From: Rivularia sp034931125
GTDB lineage: Bacteria > Cyanobacteriota > Cyanobacteriia > Cyanobacteriales > Nostocaceae
Assembly: GCF_034931125.1 (NCBI RefSeq)
Contig: NZ_JAYGHM010000015.1
Coordinates: 1 to 64,000 of the forward strand
Length of the DNA stretch: 64,000 nt
Direction: 5' to 3'
Shown here: positions 53,287 through 62,129 of the stretch, piece after piece
Layout: each line of letters starts with the position of its first letter
Numbering within the stretch: the stretch's first letter is position 1
Translations under genes and position numbers: made by a program
Notes under the pieces: model-generated
The model's database searches: none
Told to the model about the DNA's origin: nothing
What the model saw: the letters and a program-made list of their open reading frames with translations, nothing else

Positions 53287-55500
53287 ATGTTCAAAACTGC
53301 AAAATCACGACAAGAAGTACTGAAATTCAAGCTGTTTGGATTTCGATTCTCATTTCAAAAGATACCGCTGCACCGCGTAGCCCTTTTCGCGATCGCCCTG
53401 CTCTTCACCACCCCTTTCGCCTCCGCCTCCTCGGAGTCCACAACAATGATGCCTATCACCTATCCTGAAACCAAGCGAGTCGATGTCGTTGAGGAACGTT
53501 TCGGGCAGACGATTGCTGACCCCTATCGTTGGTTGGAAAATGATGTTCGCAACGACAAGGAAGTCGCTAATTGGGTCGAATCGCAGAACAAAGTTACTAA
53601 CGCTTATCTCAATACGCTGCCGAGTCGAGATATTTTCAAGGATCGACTCAAGCAGTTGTACAACTTTGAGCAATTTTCGATTCCGGTCAAACAGGGGGGA
53701 CGGTATTTCTACCTTTATAATTCTGGACTTCAGAACCAACCAGTTCTCCATGTCCGCGACAGCGTAGACGGTGCAGGGCGTGTGCTGATCGATCCGAATC
53801 GCTGGTCAAAAGACGGAGCGACTGCACTTGCTGAATGGTCAGCATCCGACGATGGCAAGCGTGTGGCTTATGCGGTGCAGGATGGCGGCAGCGACTGGCG
53901 CACGATTCGGGTGCTGGACGTGGACACGGGCAAGGTACTGGAGGATGAGGTGAAATGGGCAAGGTTCACCAACATCGCCTGGATCAAGGACGGATCTGGC
54001 TTTTTCTACAGCCGTTACCCTGAACCGAAGCAGGGCGAAACGTTCCAGGCGGGCGTAGCCAACCATGTCGTCTATTTTCATGCGCTCGGCACACCCCAGA
54101 CGCAGGATCGGCTAGTCTATGCCACTCCAGATCAGCCAACCCTAGTGCATACCGTTGATATCACCGCAGACGGGCGCTATCTCACGATCTATTCCACACC
54201 CGTTGCGATCGGCAACAAACTGACTATCGTGGATCTCCAGAGCAACCACTGGAAACCCCGCAAGTTAGTCGATACTCTCGACGATCAATGGAGCGTCGTT
54301 GGCAATGTGGGGACGAAGTTTTTCCTCAAAACCACTCAGGATGCGCCACGCTCCAAGGTGGTGACAATGGACATCGCCGCTGCCGACCCAGCGATCGCGG
54401 ATGTGGTGCCAGAGCAGGATTCGATTATGGGTAATGCGTCGCTGGTCGGCGGACGGTTGCTAGTCGCCTCTCGTGTTGACGTGAAGACGGAAATTCGACG
54501 CTACACGCTGGATGGCAAGGCTGATGGTGTGGTGAAGCTGCCGGGTATCGGCACCGCTGGCGGTTTTAAGAGCGACCCGGACGACCAGGAAACTTTCTTC
54601 GTCTTCACCAGCTACAACACTCCAAGCATCATCTATCGATACGATGTCGCCAGCAACAGGTTGCGGGTGTGGGCACAACCTAAAGTGGCGATCAATCTCA
54701 ACCAGATCGCGGTCGAACAGCGGTTCTACAAGTCCAAGGATGGCACCCGTATCCCGATGTTTATTGTTCGGCGTAAGGATGTGACCGCAGCCGCACCAAC
54801 CCTACTCTATGCCTATGGCGGCTATGGTATCCCCATGCTTCCCGAATTCTTGCCCGCGCCACTGGGGTGGGTCGAACAGGGCGGAGTGTTCGCGATCGCC
54901 AATATTCGCGGCGGCTCCGAATATGGCAAGGCATGGCACGAAGCGGGTCGTCGTCAAAACAAGCAGAATGTCTTCGACGACTTTATCGCGGCGGGCGAGT
55001 ATCTGAAGGCACAGGGAATCACGCTACAAGACGGCTTGGCGATTCAGGGCGGATCGAATGGCGGACTCTTGGTTGGTGCAGTGGTCAATCAGCGACCGGA
55101 TCTGTTCGCCGCTGCGTTACCCCAGGTTGGTGTGATGGATATGCTTCGCTTCGACCAGTTCACAGGTGGGAAATTATGGTTAGACGAATATGGTTCTCCG
55201 TCACAGGAAGCGGATTTCCGTAACCTCTTAAAATACTCGCCTTATCACAACATCCAGTCCGGCAAGACCTATCCCGCGATTCTCGCCACCACCGCCGACA
55301 CGGACGATCGCGTGGTGCCAGGACACACTTTCAAATATGTCGCCGCACTCCAGGCAGCAGATATCGGCGACAAGCCACACCTTGTCCGCATTGAGACGCG
55401 GGCGGGACATGGGGCAGGCAAACCTACCGACAAGATCGTCGAGGAAACGGCGGATATGTGGGCTTTTGCCGCGCACTGGACGGGGCTGGATGTAAAGTAG
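53287..55500 (+). CDS. Prolyl oligopeptidase family serine peptidase (S9A)
   Basis: A 737-residue peptidase cleaving proline-containing oligopeptides. An N-terminal hydrophobic stretch (HRVALFAIALLFTTPFASAS) suggests export or membrane attachment. The beta-propeller region (about 45-440) is followed by the alpha/beta-hydrolase domain. The catalytic triad is Ser590 in QGGSNGGLL, Asp673 in ADTDDRVVP and His708 in AGHGAGK. Length equals the family norm, and it starts at ATG. The coding region is far richer in G+C than its neighbours and has almost no A/T-ending codon preference, unlike the window's core genes, which suggests lateral acquisition, perhaps from a proteobacterium. The function is clear; the donor is inferred. 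Confidence 0.95.
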   Translation: MFKTAKSRQEVLKFKLFGFRFSFQKIPLHRVALFAIALLFTTPFASASSESTTMMPITYPETKRVDVVEERFGQTIADPYRWLENDVRNDKEVANWVESQNKVTNAYLNTLPSRDIFKDRLKQLYNFEQFSIPVKQGGRYFYLYNSGLQNQPVLHVRDSVDGAGRVLIDPNRWSKDGATALAEWSASDDGKRVAYAVQDGGSDWRTIRVLDVDTGKVLEDEVKWARFTNIAWIKDGSGFFYSRYPEPKQGETFQAGVANHVVYFHALGTPQTQDRLVYATPDQPTLVHTVDITADGRYLTIYSTPVAIGNKLTIVDLQSNHWKPRKLVDTLDDQWSVVGNVGTKFFLKTTQDAPRSKVVTMDIAAADPAIADVVPEQDSIMGNASLVGGRLLVASRVDVKTEIRRYTLDGKADGVVKLPGIGTAGGFKSDPDDQETFFVFTSYNTPSIIYRYDVASNRLRVWAQPKVAINLNQIAVEQRFYKSKDGTRIPMFIVRRKDVTAAAPTLLYAYGGYGIPMLPEFLPAPLGWVEQGGVFAIANIRGGSEYGKAWHEAGRRQNKQNVFDDFIAAGEYLKAQGITLQDGLAIQGGSNGGLLVGAVVNQRPDLFAAALPQVGVMDMLRFDQFTGGKLWLDEYGSPSQEADFRNLLKYSPYHNIQSGKTYPAILATTADTDDRVVPGHTFKYVAALQAADIGDKPHLVRIETRAGHGAGKPTDKIVEETADMWAFAAHWTGLDVK

Positions 55501-55642
55501 GCGAACTGAGTTAATTTTTGATTGTTGATGGTGGAATCACAGTAAATCGATCCATAAACAAATCAAATCACGATGCTTGCTTGAAGTGATGGTCAAATCT
55601 ACAGTTTTAAGGTCAACTCGAAACATGGAGTTCGGGAGCATT

Positions 55643-55744
55643 ATGGAACAAACACTCGAACAGAATAAAACATTCATCCGCAATCACTTTGAAGAGATTG
55701 TGAACCGCAAGAATTCTGCCATTGCTTACCAAAACTTCGATTAA
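55643..55744 (+). pseudogene. Truncated SnoaL/ester-cyclase-like remnant
   Basis: ATG at 55643 is followed by a reading frame of 33 residues (LEQNKTFIRNHFEEIVNRKN, then SAIAYQNFD) and a stop. This matches only the first helix of SnoaL/ester-cyclase proteins, which run to 120-140 residues, so the gene is broken. It is the third trace of this fold in the 44-56 kb block. Confidence 0.6.
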
Positions 55745-55870
55745 CGAATACTGTGGACAAGAACCAACAGAAAAATTTAAGCCAAGGTGGGAAAGAACAG
55801 GATAATGATTCATTTATCACAGAAGTTCAGCTTCCTGTTGTCCAAATTTAAAGAAGACTATAATTAATCA

Positions 55871-55908
55871 AAACCGGGTTTACCTAATCGATAAATCCGG
55901 TTTTTTTA
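55871..55908 (+). terminator. Intrinsic terminator
   Basis: AAACCGGGTTTA pairs with TAAATCCGGTTT around a nine-base loop and is followed by a run of T. It lies downstream of the remnant genes on the plus strand. Confidence 0.8.
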
Positions 55909-55961
55909 TCTATTGAATTACAGACAACTGAAGTTTCTGTTAAAAGATGTTAAATTCAAAG

Positions 55962-55998
55962 TAATTAAAGCAAAAGGGATTGGGTAAGTCCCAATCCC
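55962..55998 (-). terminator. Intrinsic terminator of the DUF1257 gene
   Basis: GGGATTGGG (55976-55984) pairs perfectly with CCCAATCCC (55990-55998). Read on the minus strand, the stem is followed by TTTTGCTTTAATT, as expected for a terminator about 70 bases after the DUF1257 stop. Confidence 0.7.
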
Positions 55999-56064
55999 GA
56001 AAAGCAGGTTAACCGCTACTTATTTGTGTTAACCCATGCAGCTTTGGGAACGCACAGAAAATTT

Positions 56065-56415
56065 CTATTGTAATACCAACTTGACGTTAGCATTTTGCAA
56101 ACCGCGCTGCTTAACTTCAGTCAAAGTCTTGTTAACAGCGTACTTTTGATTGATGGAGTTGATTAGCTCGGTCTGGTTGTGCTTCTTAGCAACGCCCCAT
56201 AAGTCGGCAATCAAGTCGAAGGAACCGTCGCTGTTGCGAGACCAGCCTAAATCATATTCGCCTTCTAAAACTGCAACGATGTCAGAACGAACGCGCTGAC
56301 CGTTATAACCACGAACATCAGCTTCAGACTTAACGGTGATACCTAGGTCGCTTAAAGAAGCTTTAAGAATTTCAGCGTCGGTGATTTTGGTACGTAGAGT
56401 GCTAAAATGAGACAT
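56065..56415 (-). CDS. ycf35: DUF1257 (Ycf35-like) protein
   Basis: A protein of about 116 residues matching the conserved cyanobacterial/plastid Ycf35 family (MSHFSTLRTKITDAEILKAS, VRGYNGQRVRSDIVAVLEG, DLIADLWGVAKKHNQTEL). Function unknown. The MSHFSTL start at 56415 matches the family; an ATG 15 bases upstream would add five residues. It sits directly downstream of ycf46 on the same strand, an arrangement seen in cyanobacteria. A hairpin lies between the two genes. Confidence 0.92.
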   Translation of the reverse strand: MSHFSTLRTKITDAEILKASLSDLGITVKSEADVRGYNGQRVRSDIVAVLEGEYDLGWSRNSDGSFDLIADLWGVAKKHNQTELINSINQKYAVNKTLTEVKQRGLQNANVKLVLQ

Positions 56416-56468
56416 TTGGGTTTCCTCCAAAAAGAAGATTGAGATTTAAGACAACGGTTTTTTAGGCT

Positions 56469-56498
56469 AAGCCGCGTTTATAATTACGCGGTTTTTTT
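56469..56498 (+). repeat. Hairpin between ycf46 and ycf35
   Basis: AAGCCGCGT pairs with ACGCGGTTT, followed on the plus strand by T residues. This is the terminator orientation opposite to both flanking genes, so it may shape the leftward transcript (attenuation or processing) or end an antisense RNA. Confidence 0.4.
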
Positions 56499-56554
56499 AT
56501 TTACTAGCTTTGGGTTCGCTAGTCTTTGCTCCTGCGTTAACAGGAGAAAGCTTT

Positions 56555-58066
56555 TTAAAACTCCATTCGCTGATATTCAGCTACGGAGGCTGCGGCTGGA
56601 CGCGCTCTTTGTCTGGCCCAGTCTCTTAGCGCGGTTACTTGCTCTTGCATCGTTCGAGACAGCGGTAACGTGGCTTTGAGTGCAGCAATAATATCTAGCT
56701 GGGTGAACTCGCGATCTTGGGCAAAAGCTTCGTACATTGCCGCTACAATCGCTTGTTCAATTTCCGCCCCAGAAAAGCCATCAGACATCTTTGAAAGTTG
56801 TTCCAGATCGAATCTGGAGATGTCTTTACGGCGCTTATTTAAGTGGATCGTATAAATATCTTGCCGTTCCTGAGATGTAGGCAGATCCACAAAGAAAATT
56901 TCATCAAATCGACCTTTCCTTAAGAACTCTCCTGGCAAGCGTTCAACCCGGTTGGCTGTTGCCATCACAAACACGGGCGACTTTTTCTCTTGCATCCAAG
57001 TTAGGAAAGATCCAAATATTCGGCTGGATGTTCCTCCGTCAGAATCACCAGAACCGGAACTACCAGCAAATGATTTATCTAACTCATCAATAAATAATAT
57101 TGCCGGAGAAATAGATTCTGCTGTCTTTAGGGCATTTCGCAAATTAGCTTCACTTCGTCCTACCATCGAGCCATCATAAACTCGACCCATATCCAAGCGT
57201 AACAGCGGTAGTCCCCATAATCTGGAAGTGGTTTTTGCAATCAAAGACTTTCCACAGCCTGGAACTCCCAGAATCAACATCCCTTTCGGTTGCGGCAACC
57301 CATATTCCCTTGCTTTCTCCGTAAAGGCATCAGAACGCTGCGTTAGCCACTTCTTCAACTCTTCCAAACCACCCACAGCATCTATAGTTTCATCTTCTTC
57401 AATGTAATCTAATATACCATTGCGTCGGATTAGCTGCTTCTTCTCAGATAAAACTATATCTACTTCTTGTTCGGTTAAACGCTTCGCCGTCACTTGAGCT
57501 TTACGGTATACTTTCTCCGCTTCATCTCTAGTTAATCCTAGAGCCGCTCTGAGTAACTTTTCCCGTGCTTCAGTTGTTAATCGTCGCGCACCTTGTTGAC
57601 CTAGATGACTATCTAATACTTTATTTAGGTCGGACATATCTGGCAGTGGGAAGTCAAGCACTACAACTTCCTTTTCCAACTCGATGGGAACCTGCTGCAT
57701 CGGCGACATCAAAATTATATTCTTTTGAGTGCCTTTGAAACTAGCGATCGCATCTCTTAATGACCTCGTTGTTGCAGGCGCTTCTATAAAAGGATGTAAA
57801 TCCTTCAAGATAAACATACCTGGCTCTTTTTGCCGAATTATCCACTCAATTGCAGCTTCGGGCGAGACCGTATTATGTTGAGTTGTACTCCGGGCTTGAC
57901 CATACTCAACTATACCGTGAGTTACTGTCCATACGTACAATCGACGCTGCGGCTTTGCAGATTGAGCGATGGAATTAATTGCTTGCTCTGCCCGCTCTTC
58001 CTCGGAGGTCACAAGGTAGATTAAGGGATATTGAGCTTGAATTAGTATGTTGAGCTCTTCTTTCAT
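56555..58066 (-). CDS. ycf46: AAA+ ATPase, Ycf46-like
   Basis: A 503-residue AAA+ protein. The N-terminal region (about 1-230, beginning MKEELNILIQAQYPLIYLVT) precedes an AAA domain with Walker A GVPGCGKS (about 268-275), Walker B LFIDELDK, and sensor motif MATANRVERLPGEFLRKGRF (arginine finger). A C-terminal lid follows. It matches Ycf46, found in cyanobacteria and some algal plastids and implicated in regulation of photosynthesis and CO2 use. It starts at ATG and is upstream of ycf35. Confidence 0.93.
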   Translation of the reverse strand: MKEELNILIQAQYPLIYLVTSEEERAEQAINSIAQSAKPQRRLYVWTVTHGIVEYGQARSTTQHNTVSPEAAIEWIIRQKEPGMFILKDLHPFIEAPATTRSLRDAIASFKGTQKNIILMSPMQQVPIELEKEVVVLDFPLPDMSDLNKVLDSHLGQQGARRLTTEAREKLLRAALGLTRDEAEKVYRKAQVTAKRLTEQEVDIVLSEKKQLIRRNGILDYIEEDETIDAVGGLEELKKWLTQRSDAFTEKAREYGLPQPKGMLILGVPGCGKSLIAKTTSRLWGLPLLRLDMGRVYDGSMVGRSEANLRNALKTAESISPAILFIDELDKSFAGSSGSGDSDGGTSSRIFGSFLTWMQEKKSPVFVMATANRVERLPGEFLRKGRFDEIFFVDLPTSQERQDIYTIHLNKRRKDISRFDLEQLSKMSDGFSGAEIEQAIVAAMYEAFAQDREFTQLDIIAALKATLPLSRTMQEQVTALRDWARQRARPAAASVAEYQRMEF

Positions 58067-58161
58067 ATAATCAACCTACTTGAGACCTAAAGACACTACA
58101 GACATCGTTATCGTTATGGTAAAGACAGAATTATGAATAATTGATTCATAATTCCAATTCG

Positions 58162-58503
58162 CTAACAAGGAACCAATTCGGACGAATCTTTTTGATTAAC
58201 TTCTTGTTGCTCGATCTCATCTATGGAAACATCTTTACCGATCATTCCTGGTTGATTACCTAGGGCAACCAATTCCCCTTCCCGCAATAAAAGTGAACTT
58301 TCGCAATTGGGACACGAATAGACCCTGTGAGTTCTTCCACGAGAACCTTCGACTTCATCGACCAACTCTGAATTTGATAGATAAAAAACGAGGGCGCGTT
58401 CGGCAAGCTCTGACATTGGTTCGCTTTCAACTGCTGAACGTATTTTCAAACTTTTATGCAGTTCTGGGGATAGATACAAAGTAACTTTTTGCTTAGCTTG
58501 CAT
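58162..58503 (-). CDS. RHH-like small protein with a CxxC ribbon
   Basis: A 113-residue protein. The N-terminal 45 residues look like a ribbon-helix-helix DNA-binding domain (KVTLYLSPELHKSLKIRSAV, with the ESEPMSELAERALVFYL second helix). A short region with CPNCESS (one CxxC) could form half of a zinc ribbon. The rest is acidic. It starts at ATG. It is divergent from sqdB, so it may regulate that promoter or its own, which is inference. I do not know an established name. Confidence 0.78.
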   Translation of the reverse strand: MQAKQKVTLYLSPELHKSLKIRSAVESEPMSELAERALVFYLSNSELVDEVEGSRGRTHRVYSCPNCESSLLLREGELVALGNQPGMIGKDVSIDEIEQQEVNQKDSSELVPC

Positions 58504-58860
58504 ATAACTCTTTCACGTTCTTACCCGGGTATGTATCTCACGATATCGGCTTGCTTATTTGTTGTCAAGATGGCAAAGCGTTTTGACGGCATTTTTGTAA
58601 CACTTCTTTACAATAAGGGCTGAAACCACTATTAGTGAGACTGTATTGAACGGAACTAGCCAAGTCCATCACGCCCGGTAGCGAAGTTGAAGAGAAAAAG
58701 TTAAAAATTATTTATATTGAATTTTGTCGGTTCAAAGGGGTTGTGTTTCCTCAAATTCATGTTTTATTGATCGAAAAACTTCAACTTAGTATCTTGATAA
58801 TGGTTGAGAAGGGACATAAACCTGATAGATTTAGCTATCAGCGAGTATAAACTGGTGAAA
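58504..58860. other. Divergent promoter region upstream of sqdB
   Basis: About 360 bases between the RHH gene and sqdB. The region 58760-58860 should carry the sqdB promoter; no operator palindrome was recognised. A frame opening at 58804 upstream of the sqdB start is an artefact of the open reading frame. Confidence 0.5.
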
Positions 58861-60015
58861 ATGAAAGTCCTGGTAATTGGTGGCGATGGCTATTGCGGTT
58901 GGGCAACCGCGCTTTACCTTTCAAATCGTGGTTACGAAGTTGGAATTTTAGATAACTTAGTGCGACGGCACTGGGATAACGAATTAGGCGTACAAACCCT
59001 AACGCCGATTACACCCATTGGGCAGCGTATAGAGCGCTGGAAGGATTTGACTGGTAAATCCATCCAATTGTTTATCGGCGATATTACAAACTACGAATTT
59101 CTTCAAAAAGCTTTACATCAATTTGAGCCGGAAGCCATAGTACATTTTGGCGAACAACGTTCGGCTCCTTTTTCGATGATTGACCGCGAACACGCTGTTT
59201 TAACGCAAGTAAACAACGTGGTTGGCACATTGAACATCCTTTATGCCATGCGTGAAGATTTTCCCGACTGTCATTTAGTGAAGTTAGGGACAATGGGTGA
59301 ATATGGTACGCCTAACATCGATATCGAAGAAGGTTATATCACCATCGAACATAACGGACGTAAAGACACTTTACCCTATCCCAAACAACCCGGTAGTTTC
59401 TACCACTTGAGCAAGGTTCATGACAGCCATAACATCCATTTTGCTTGTCGAATTTGGGGGTTACGAGCTACTGACTTGAACCAAGGGGTAGTTTACGGTG
59501 TCTTGACCGAAGAAACGGGTATGGACGAAATGTTGATCAACCGTCTTGACTACGATGGTGTATTCGGTACGGCATTAAACCGTTTTTGCATTCAAGCTGC
59601 TATTGGTCATCCCCTTACGGTTTACGGTAAAGGTGGTCAAACCAGAGGCTTCCTGGATATCCGAGACACTGTTAGGTGTGTTGAGTTAGCGATCGCCAAT
59701 CCAGCCCAATCTGGCGAATTCCGTGTATTTAATCAATTCACTGAACTTTTCAGCATCAGCGACTTAGCAATGATGGTGAAAAAAGCTGGTAATGCCATAG
59801 GGTTGAATGTAGATATCAATCATTTAGAAAACCCCAGGGTGGAGTTAGAGCAGCATTACTTTAACGCTAAAAATACGAAACTTCTAGATTTGGGTTTACA
59901 GCCCCATATGCTTTCCGATTCTTTGTTAGATTCCTTATTGAACTTTGCCGTTAAGTATCAGGAAAGAGTTGATAACAAACAAATTTTGCCAAAAGTTTCT
60001 TGGCATAGAAAGTAG
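58861..60015 (+). CDS. sqdB: UDP-sulfoquinovose synthase
   Basis: A 384-residue extended SDR enzyme that makes UDP-sulfoquinovose from UDP-glucose and sulfite, the head-group donor of the thylakoid lipid SQDG. Features are VIGGDGYCGWATALYLSNRG (NAD loop), EYGTPNIDIEEGYI, the active-site YHLSKVHD (Tyr-x3-Lys), and the DIRDTVRCVELAI region. The ATG at 58861 (MKVLVIGGDGYC) is the natural family start; a frame opening at 58804 would add 19 residues. sqdX follows 273 bases downstream on the same strand, the standard cyanobacterial pair. Confidence 0.97.
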   Translation: MKVLVIGGDGYCGWATALYLSNRGYEVGILDNLVRRHWDNELGVQTLTPITPIGQRIERWKDLTGKSIQLFIGDITNYEFLQKALHQFEPEAIVHFGEQRSAPFSMIDREHAVLTQVNNVVGTLNILYAMREDFPDCHLVKLGTMGEYGTPNIDIEEGYITIEHNGRKDTLPYPKQPGSFYHLSKVHDSHNIHFACRIWGLRATDLNQGVVYGVLTEETGMDEMLINRLDYDGVFGTALNRFCIQAAIGHPLTVYGKGGQTRGFLDIRDTVRCVELAIANPAQSGEFRVFNQFTELFSISDLAMMVKKAGNAIGLNVDINHLENPRVELEQHYFNAKNTKLLDLGLQPHMLSDSLLDSLLNFAVKYQERVDNKQILPKVSWHRK

Positions 60016-60288
60016 AGGGACAATCGATTTTGGATTTTGGATTTACGATTTTGGATTGACCCCATGCATGAATGCAGGGGGCTTGAAACCTTTTTTTGAG
60101 ATTTTTTCTTTAATCCAAAATCTAAAATCTAAAATCTAAAATTGGATTGATCCCATGCATGAATGCTTTCTTCTTAAAACAAGTACTGATTTGTTTTTTC
60201 TGAGCTAAAGAGATTTGCTCTTTAATCCAAAATCTAAAATCCAAAATTGTTTGGTAACAATTATCCGCTCAAAGTACTGTATCTAATA
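60016..60288. repeat. Dispersed palindromic repeats and TCCAAAATC tracts between sqdB and sqdX
   Basis: The spacer holds repeated TTTTGGATT and TCTAAAATC units, the 37-base repeat at 60054-60090 (also at 31494-31530, inverted), and a GATCCCATGCATGAATGC copy near 60148 related to the 32821-32874 sequence. The shared core CCCATGCATGAATGC and flanking direct tracts suggest a small mobile repeat family. No coding content. Confidence 0.8.
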
Positions 60289-61422
60289 ATGAGAATTGCC
60301 TTATTTACCGAAACATTTTTGCCAAAAGTTGACGGTATCGTCACACGTCTTCGTCATACCGTTGAACATTTGCAACGTAACGGCGACCAAGTATTAGTAA
60401 TTTGCCCAGATGGCGGCATCACAGAATACAAGGGAGCTAAAATCTATGGAATTTCCGGCTTTCCTTTACCAATGTATCCGGAGTTAACATTAGCATTACC
60501 TCGTCCGGCGATTGGTGATACTTTGGAAGAATTTAAACCAGATATTATTCATGTAGTTAACCCAGCAGTCCTAGGTCTAGCTGGGATTATTCATAGTAAA
60601 ATAAATAACATTCCCCTGGTGGCTTCCTATCATACTCACTTACCGCAATACCTGCAACATTATGGTTTAGGGATGTTGGAAGGATTACTTTGGGAATTAC
60701 TTAAAGCAGGTCACAATCAAGCTGCTTTGAATTTATGCACTTCCACCGCGATGATTGAAGAATTGACCTCCCACGGTATAGAACGTGTAGATTTATGGCA
60801 AAGAGGAGTCGATACAGAATTATTTCATCCTAGTTTGGCAAGTGACGAAATGCGTCAGCGGCTGTCGCAAAATCATCCGTCCAGTCCTTTACTGCTTTAT
60901 GTGGGACGTTTGTCTGCTGAGAAGGAAATTGAGCGCATTAAGTCAATTTTAGAAGGTATCCCCGAAGCTCGATTGGCATTAGTGGGAGATGGACCCCATC
61001 GTGAAGCCTTAGAAAAACATTTTGCCCAAACGAATACTTATTTTGTCGGTTATCTTACCGGCACAGATTTATCTTCAGCCTTTGCTAGCGCTGATGCTTT
61101 CGTTTTTCCATCTCGTACCGAAACTTTAGGATTAGTCCTATTAGAAGCAATGGCTGCTGGATGTCCCGTAGTTGCAGCACGTTCGGGAGGAATTCCCGAT
61201 ATTGTCACAGATGGAGTTAACGGATATCTTTTCGAGCCAACATCTGATGATGCAAGCGCGATCGCAGCAACACTTCGGCTTTTAGAAAAGACACAAGAGC
61301 GAGAAGTTATCCGTCAAAATGCTCGTCAAGAAGCAGAACGCTGGGGATGGTCTGCTGCAACTCGTCAGCTACAAACTTATTATGAAAAAGTAGTATATTC
61401 GCAAATGCCAAAAGCAGCATAA
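60289..61422 (+). CDS. sqdX: Sulfoquinovosyl transferase SqdX
   Basis: A glycosyltransferase of about 377 residues in GT4 that moves sulfoquinovose to diacylglycerol, the last step in SQDG synthesis. The N-terminus MRIALFTETFLPKVDGIVTR and SYHTHLPQYLQHYGLG are typical of SqdX; the C-terminal GT4 signature is ETLGLVLLEAMAAGCPVVAAR and SGGIPDI. The ATG at 60289 is the family start; the frame opening at 60247 is longer but not supported. It pairs with sqdB. Confidence 0.95.
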   Translation: MRIALFTETFLPKVDGIVTRLRHTVEHLQRNGDQVLVICPDGGITEYKGAKIYGISGFPLPMYPELTLALPRPAIGDTLEEFKPDIIHVVNPAVLGLAGIIHSKINNIPLVASYHTHLPQYLQHYGLGMLEGLLWELLKAGHNQAALNLCTSTAMIEELTSHGIERVDLWQRGVDTELFHPSLASDEMRQRLSQNHPSSPLLLYVGRLSAEKEIERIKSILEGIPEARLALVGDGPHREALEKHFAQTNTYFVGYLTGTDLSSAFASADAFVFPSRTETLGLVLLEAMAAGCPVVAARSGGIPDIVTDGVNGYLFEPTSDDASAIAATLRLLEKTQEREVIRQNARQEAERWGWSAATRQLQTYYEKVVYSQMPKAA

Positions 61423-61456
61423 TTCTAATTGATTTTAATCGCTTGAGGGCGGGCAA

Positions 61457-61806
61457 TTAAAATAATTCGTAATTCGTAATTAAGTGTTGCAACGGGGATG
61501 ACTAGTTCCCAGTCTCCGACTGGGAACTCCTGTGTGTGAGGCTCCGCCTCAAGTATATTAAGAGGCAGAGCCTAGGCTGTTGACTCTGTAGTTTTTTTGG
61601 GCTAAAAGTTCATACAGCTTTTCTGTTGGCTTTTCACGGTCGGCAGAGCCGACTGTCATCGGTTCCCAGGCTCAGCCTGGGAACCAGTTAAAATAATTCG
61701 TAATTCGTAATTAAGTGTTGCAACGGGGATGACTAGTTCCCAGTCTCCGACCGGGAACTCCTGTGTGTGAGGCTCCGCCTCAAGTATATTAAGAGGCAGA
61801 GCCTAG
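61457..61806. repeat. 119-bp direct repeat pair flanking a MITE-like core
   Basis: 61457-61575 recurs at 61688-61806 with a 231-base offset and one base difference (ACTGGG versus ACCGGG near 61520). The unit includes AATTCGTAATTCGTAATT and a GTTCCCAG/CTGGGAAC hairpin. Between the copies lie GTCGGCAGAGCCGAC and GGTTCCCAGGCTCAGCCTGG hairpins (61638-61684), also found in the 35.45 kb element. Confidence 0.88.
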
Positions 61807-61905
61807 TACCGTTCGGCGTAAATAAGCCTACTATTTGCAAAGGCTGTAAATGCTAGTTCTTTCAAGGTTGTTAATGGTGGGTTTATTTCCGCCATGCTGT
61901 ACTAG
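61803..61905. repeat. Inverted-repeat element CTAGTAC...GTACTAG
   Basis: CTAGTAC (61803-61809) is repeated inverted at 61899-61905, and the inner sequence GGCGTAAATAA pairs imperfectly with TTTATTTCCGCC. It is about 103 bases, likely a small non-autonomous element inserted next to the duplicated repeat. Confidence 0.6.
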
Positions 61906-62129
61906 TGTGTGACCCGATGAAAAAAACCGAACATAGCAATAAGTGTTCTCAGTTATTAATATATATGTATCAATATCTAAATAGATAAACAAGACTTACT
62001 TAGATGAATTACCCAACAATCATCTGCATTCATTTACAGTTATAAATTGCGGAAATTAGATTATGATTTGGATGTAAGTATAAAATTGCACCCATCATCT
62101 AAATCGATAATCTTAAATTTAAAATTCCC

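Larger units (their letters stand above)
55745..56064. other. Region between the remnant and the DUF1257 gene; two hairpins
   Basis: About 320 bases with no supported ORF. It contains the bidirectional-looking terminator at 55871-55908 and the perfect hairpin at 55976-55998, a likely terminator for the leftward DUF1257 gene. It marks the return to core genes. Confidence 0.5.
61423..62129. other. Repeat-rich intergenic region upstream of the cyclase gene
   Basis: About 700 bases. It contains the 119-base direct duplication (61457-61575 and 61688-61806), the MITE-like hairpins and a 103-base inverted-repeat element (61803-61905). No supported ORF; the cyclase promoter must lie between about 61910 and 62129. 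Confidence 0.7.

Noticed and set aside
55613..55813. 66-codon ORF on the minus strand
   Set aside because: It is antisense to the SnoaL-like remnant and has no recognisable domain or ribosome site.
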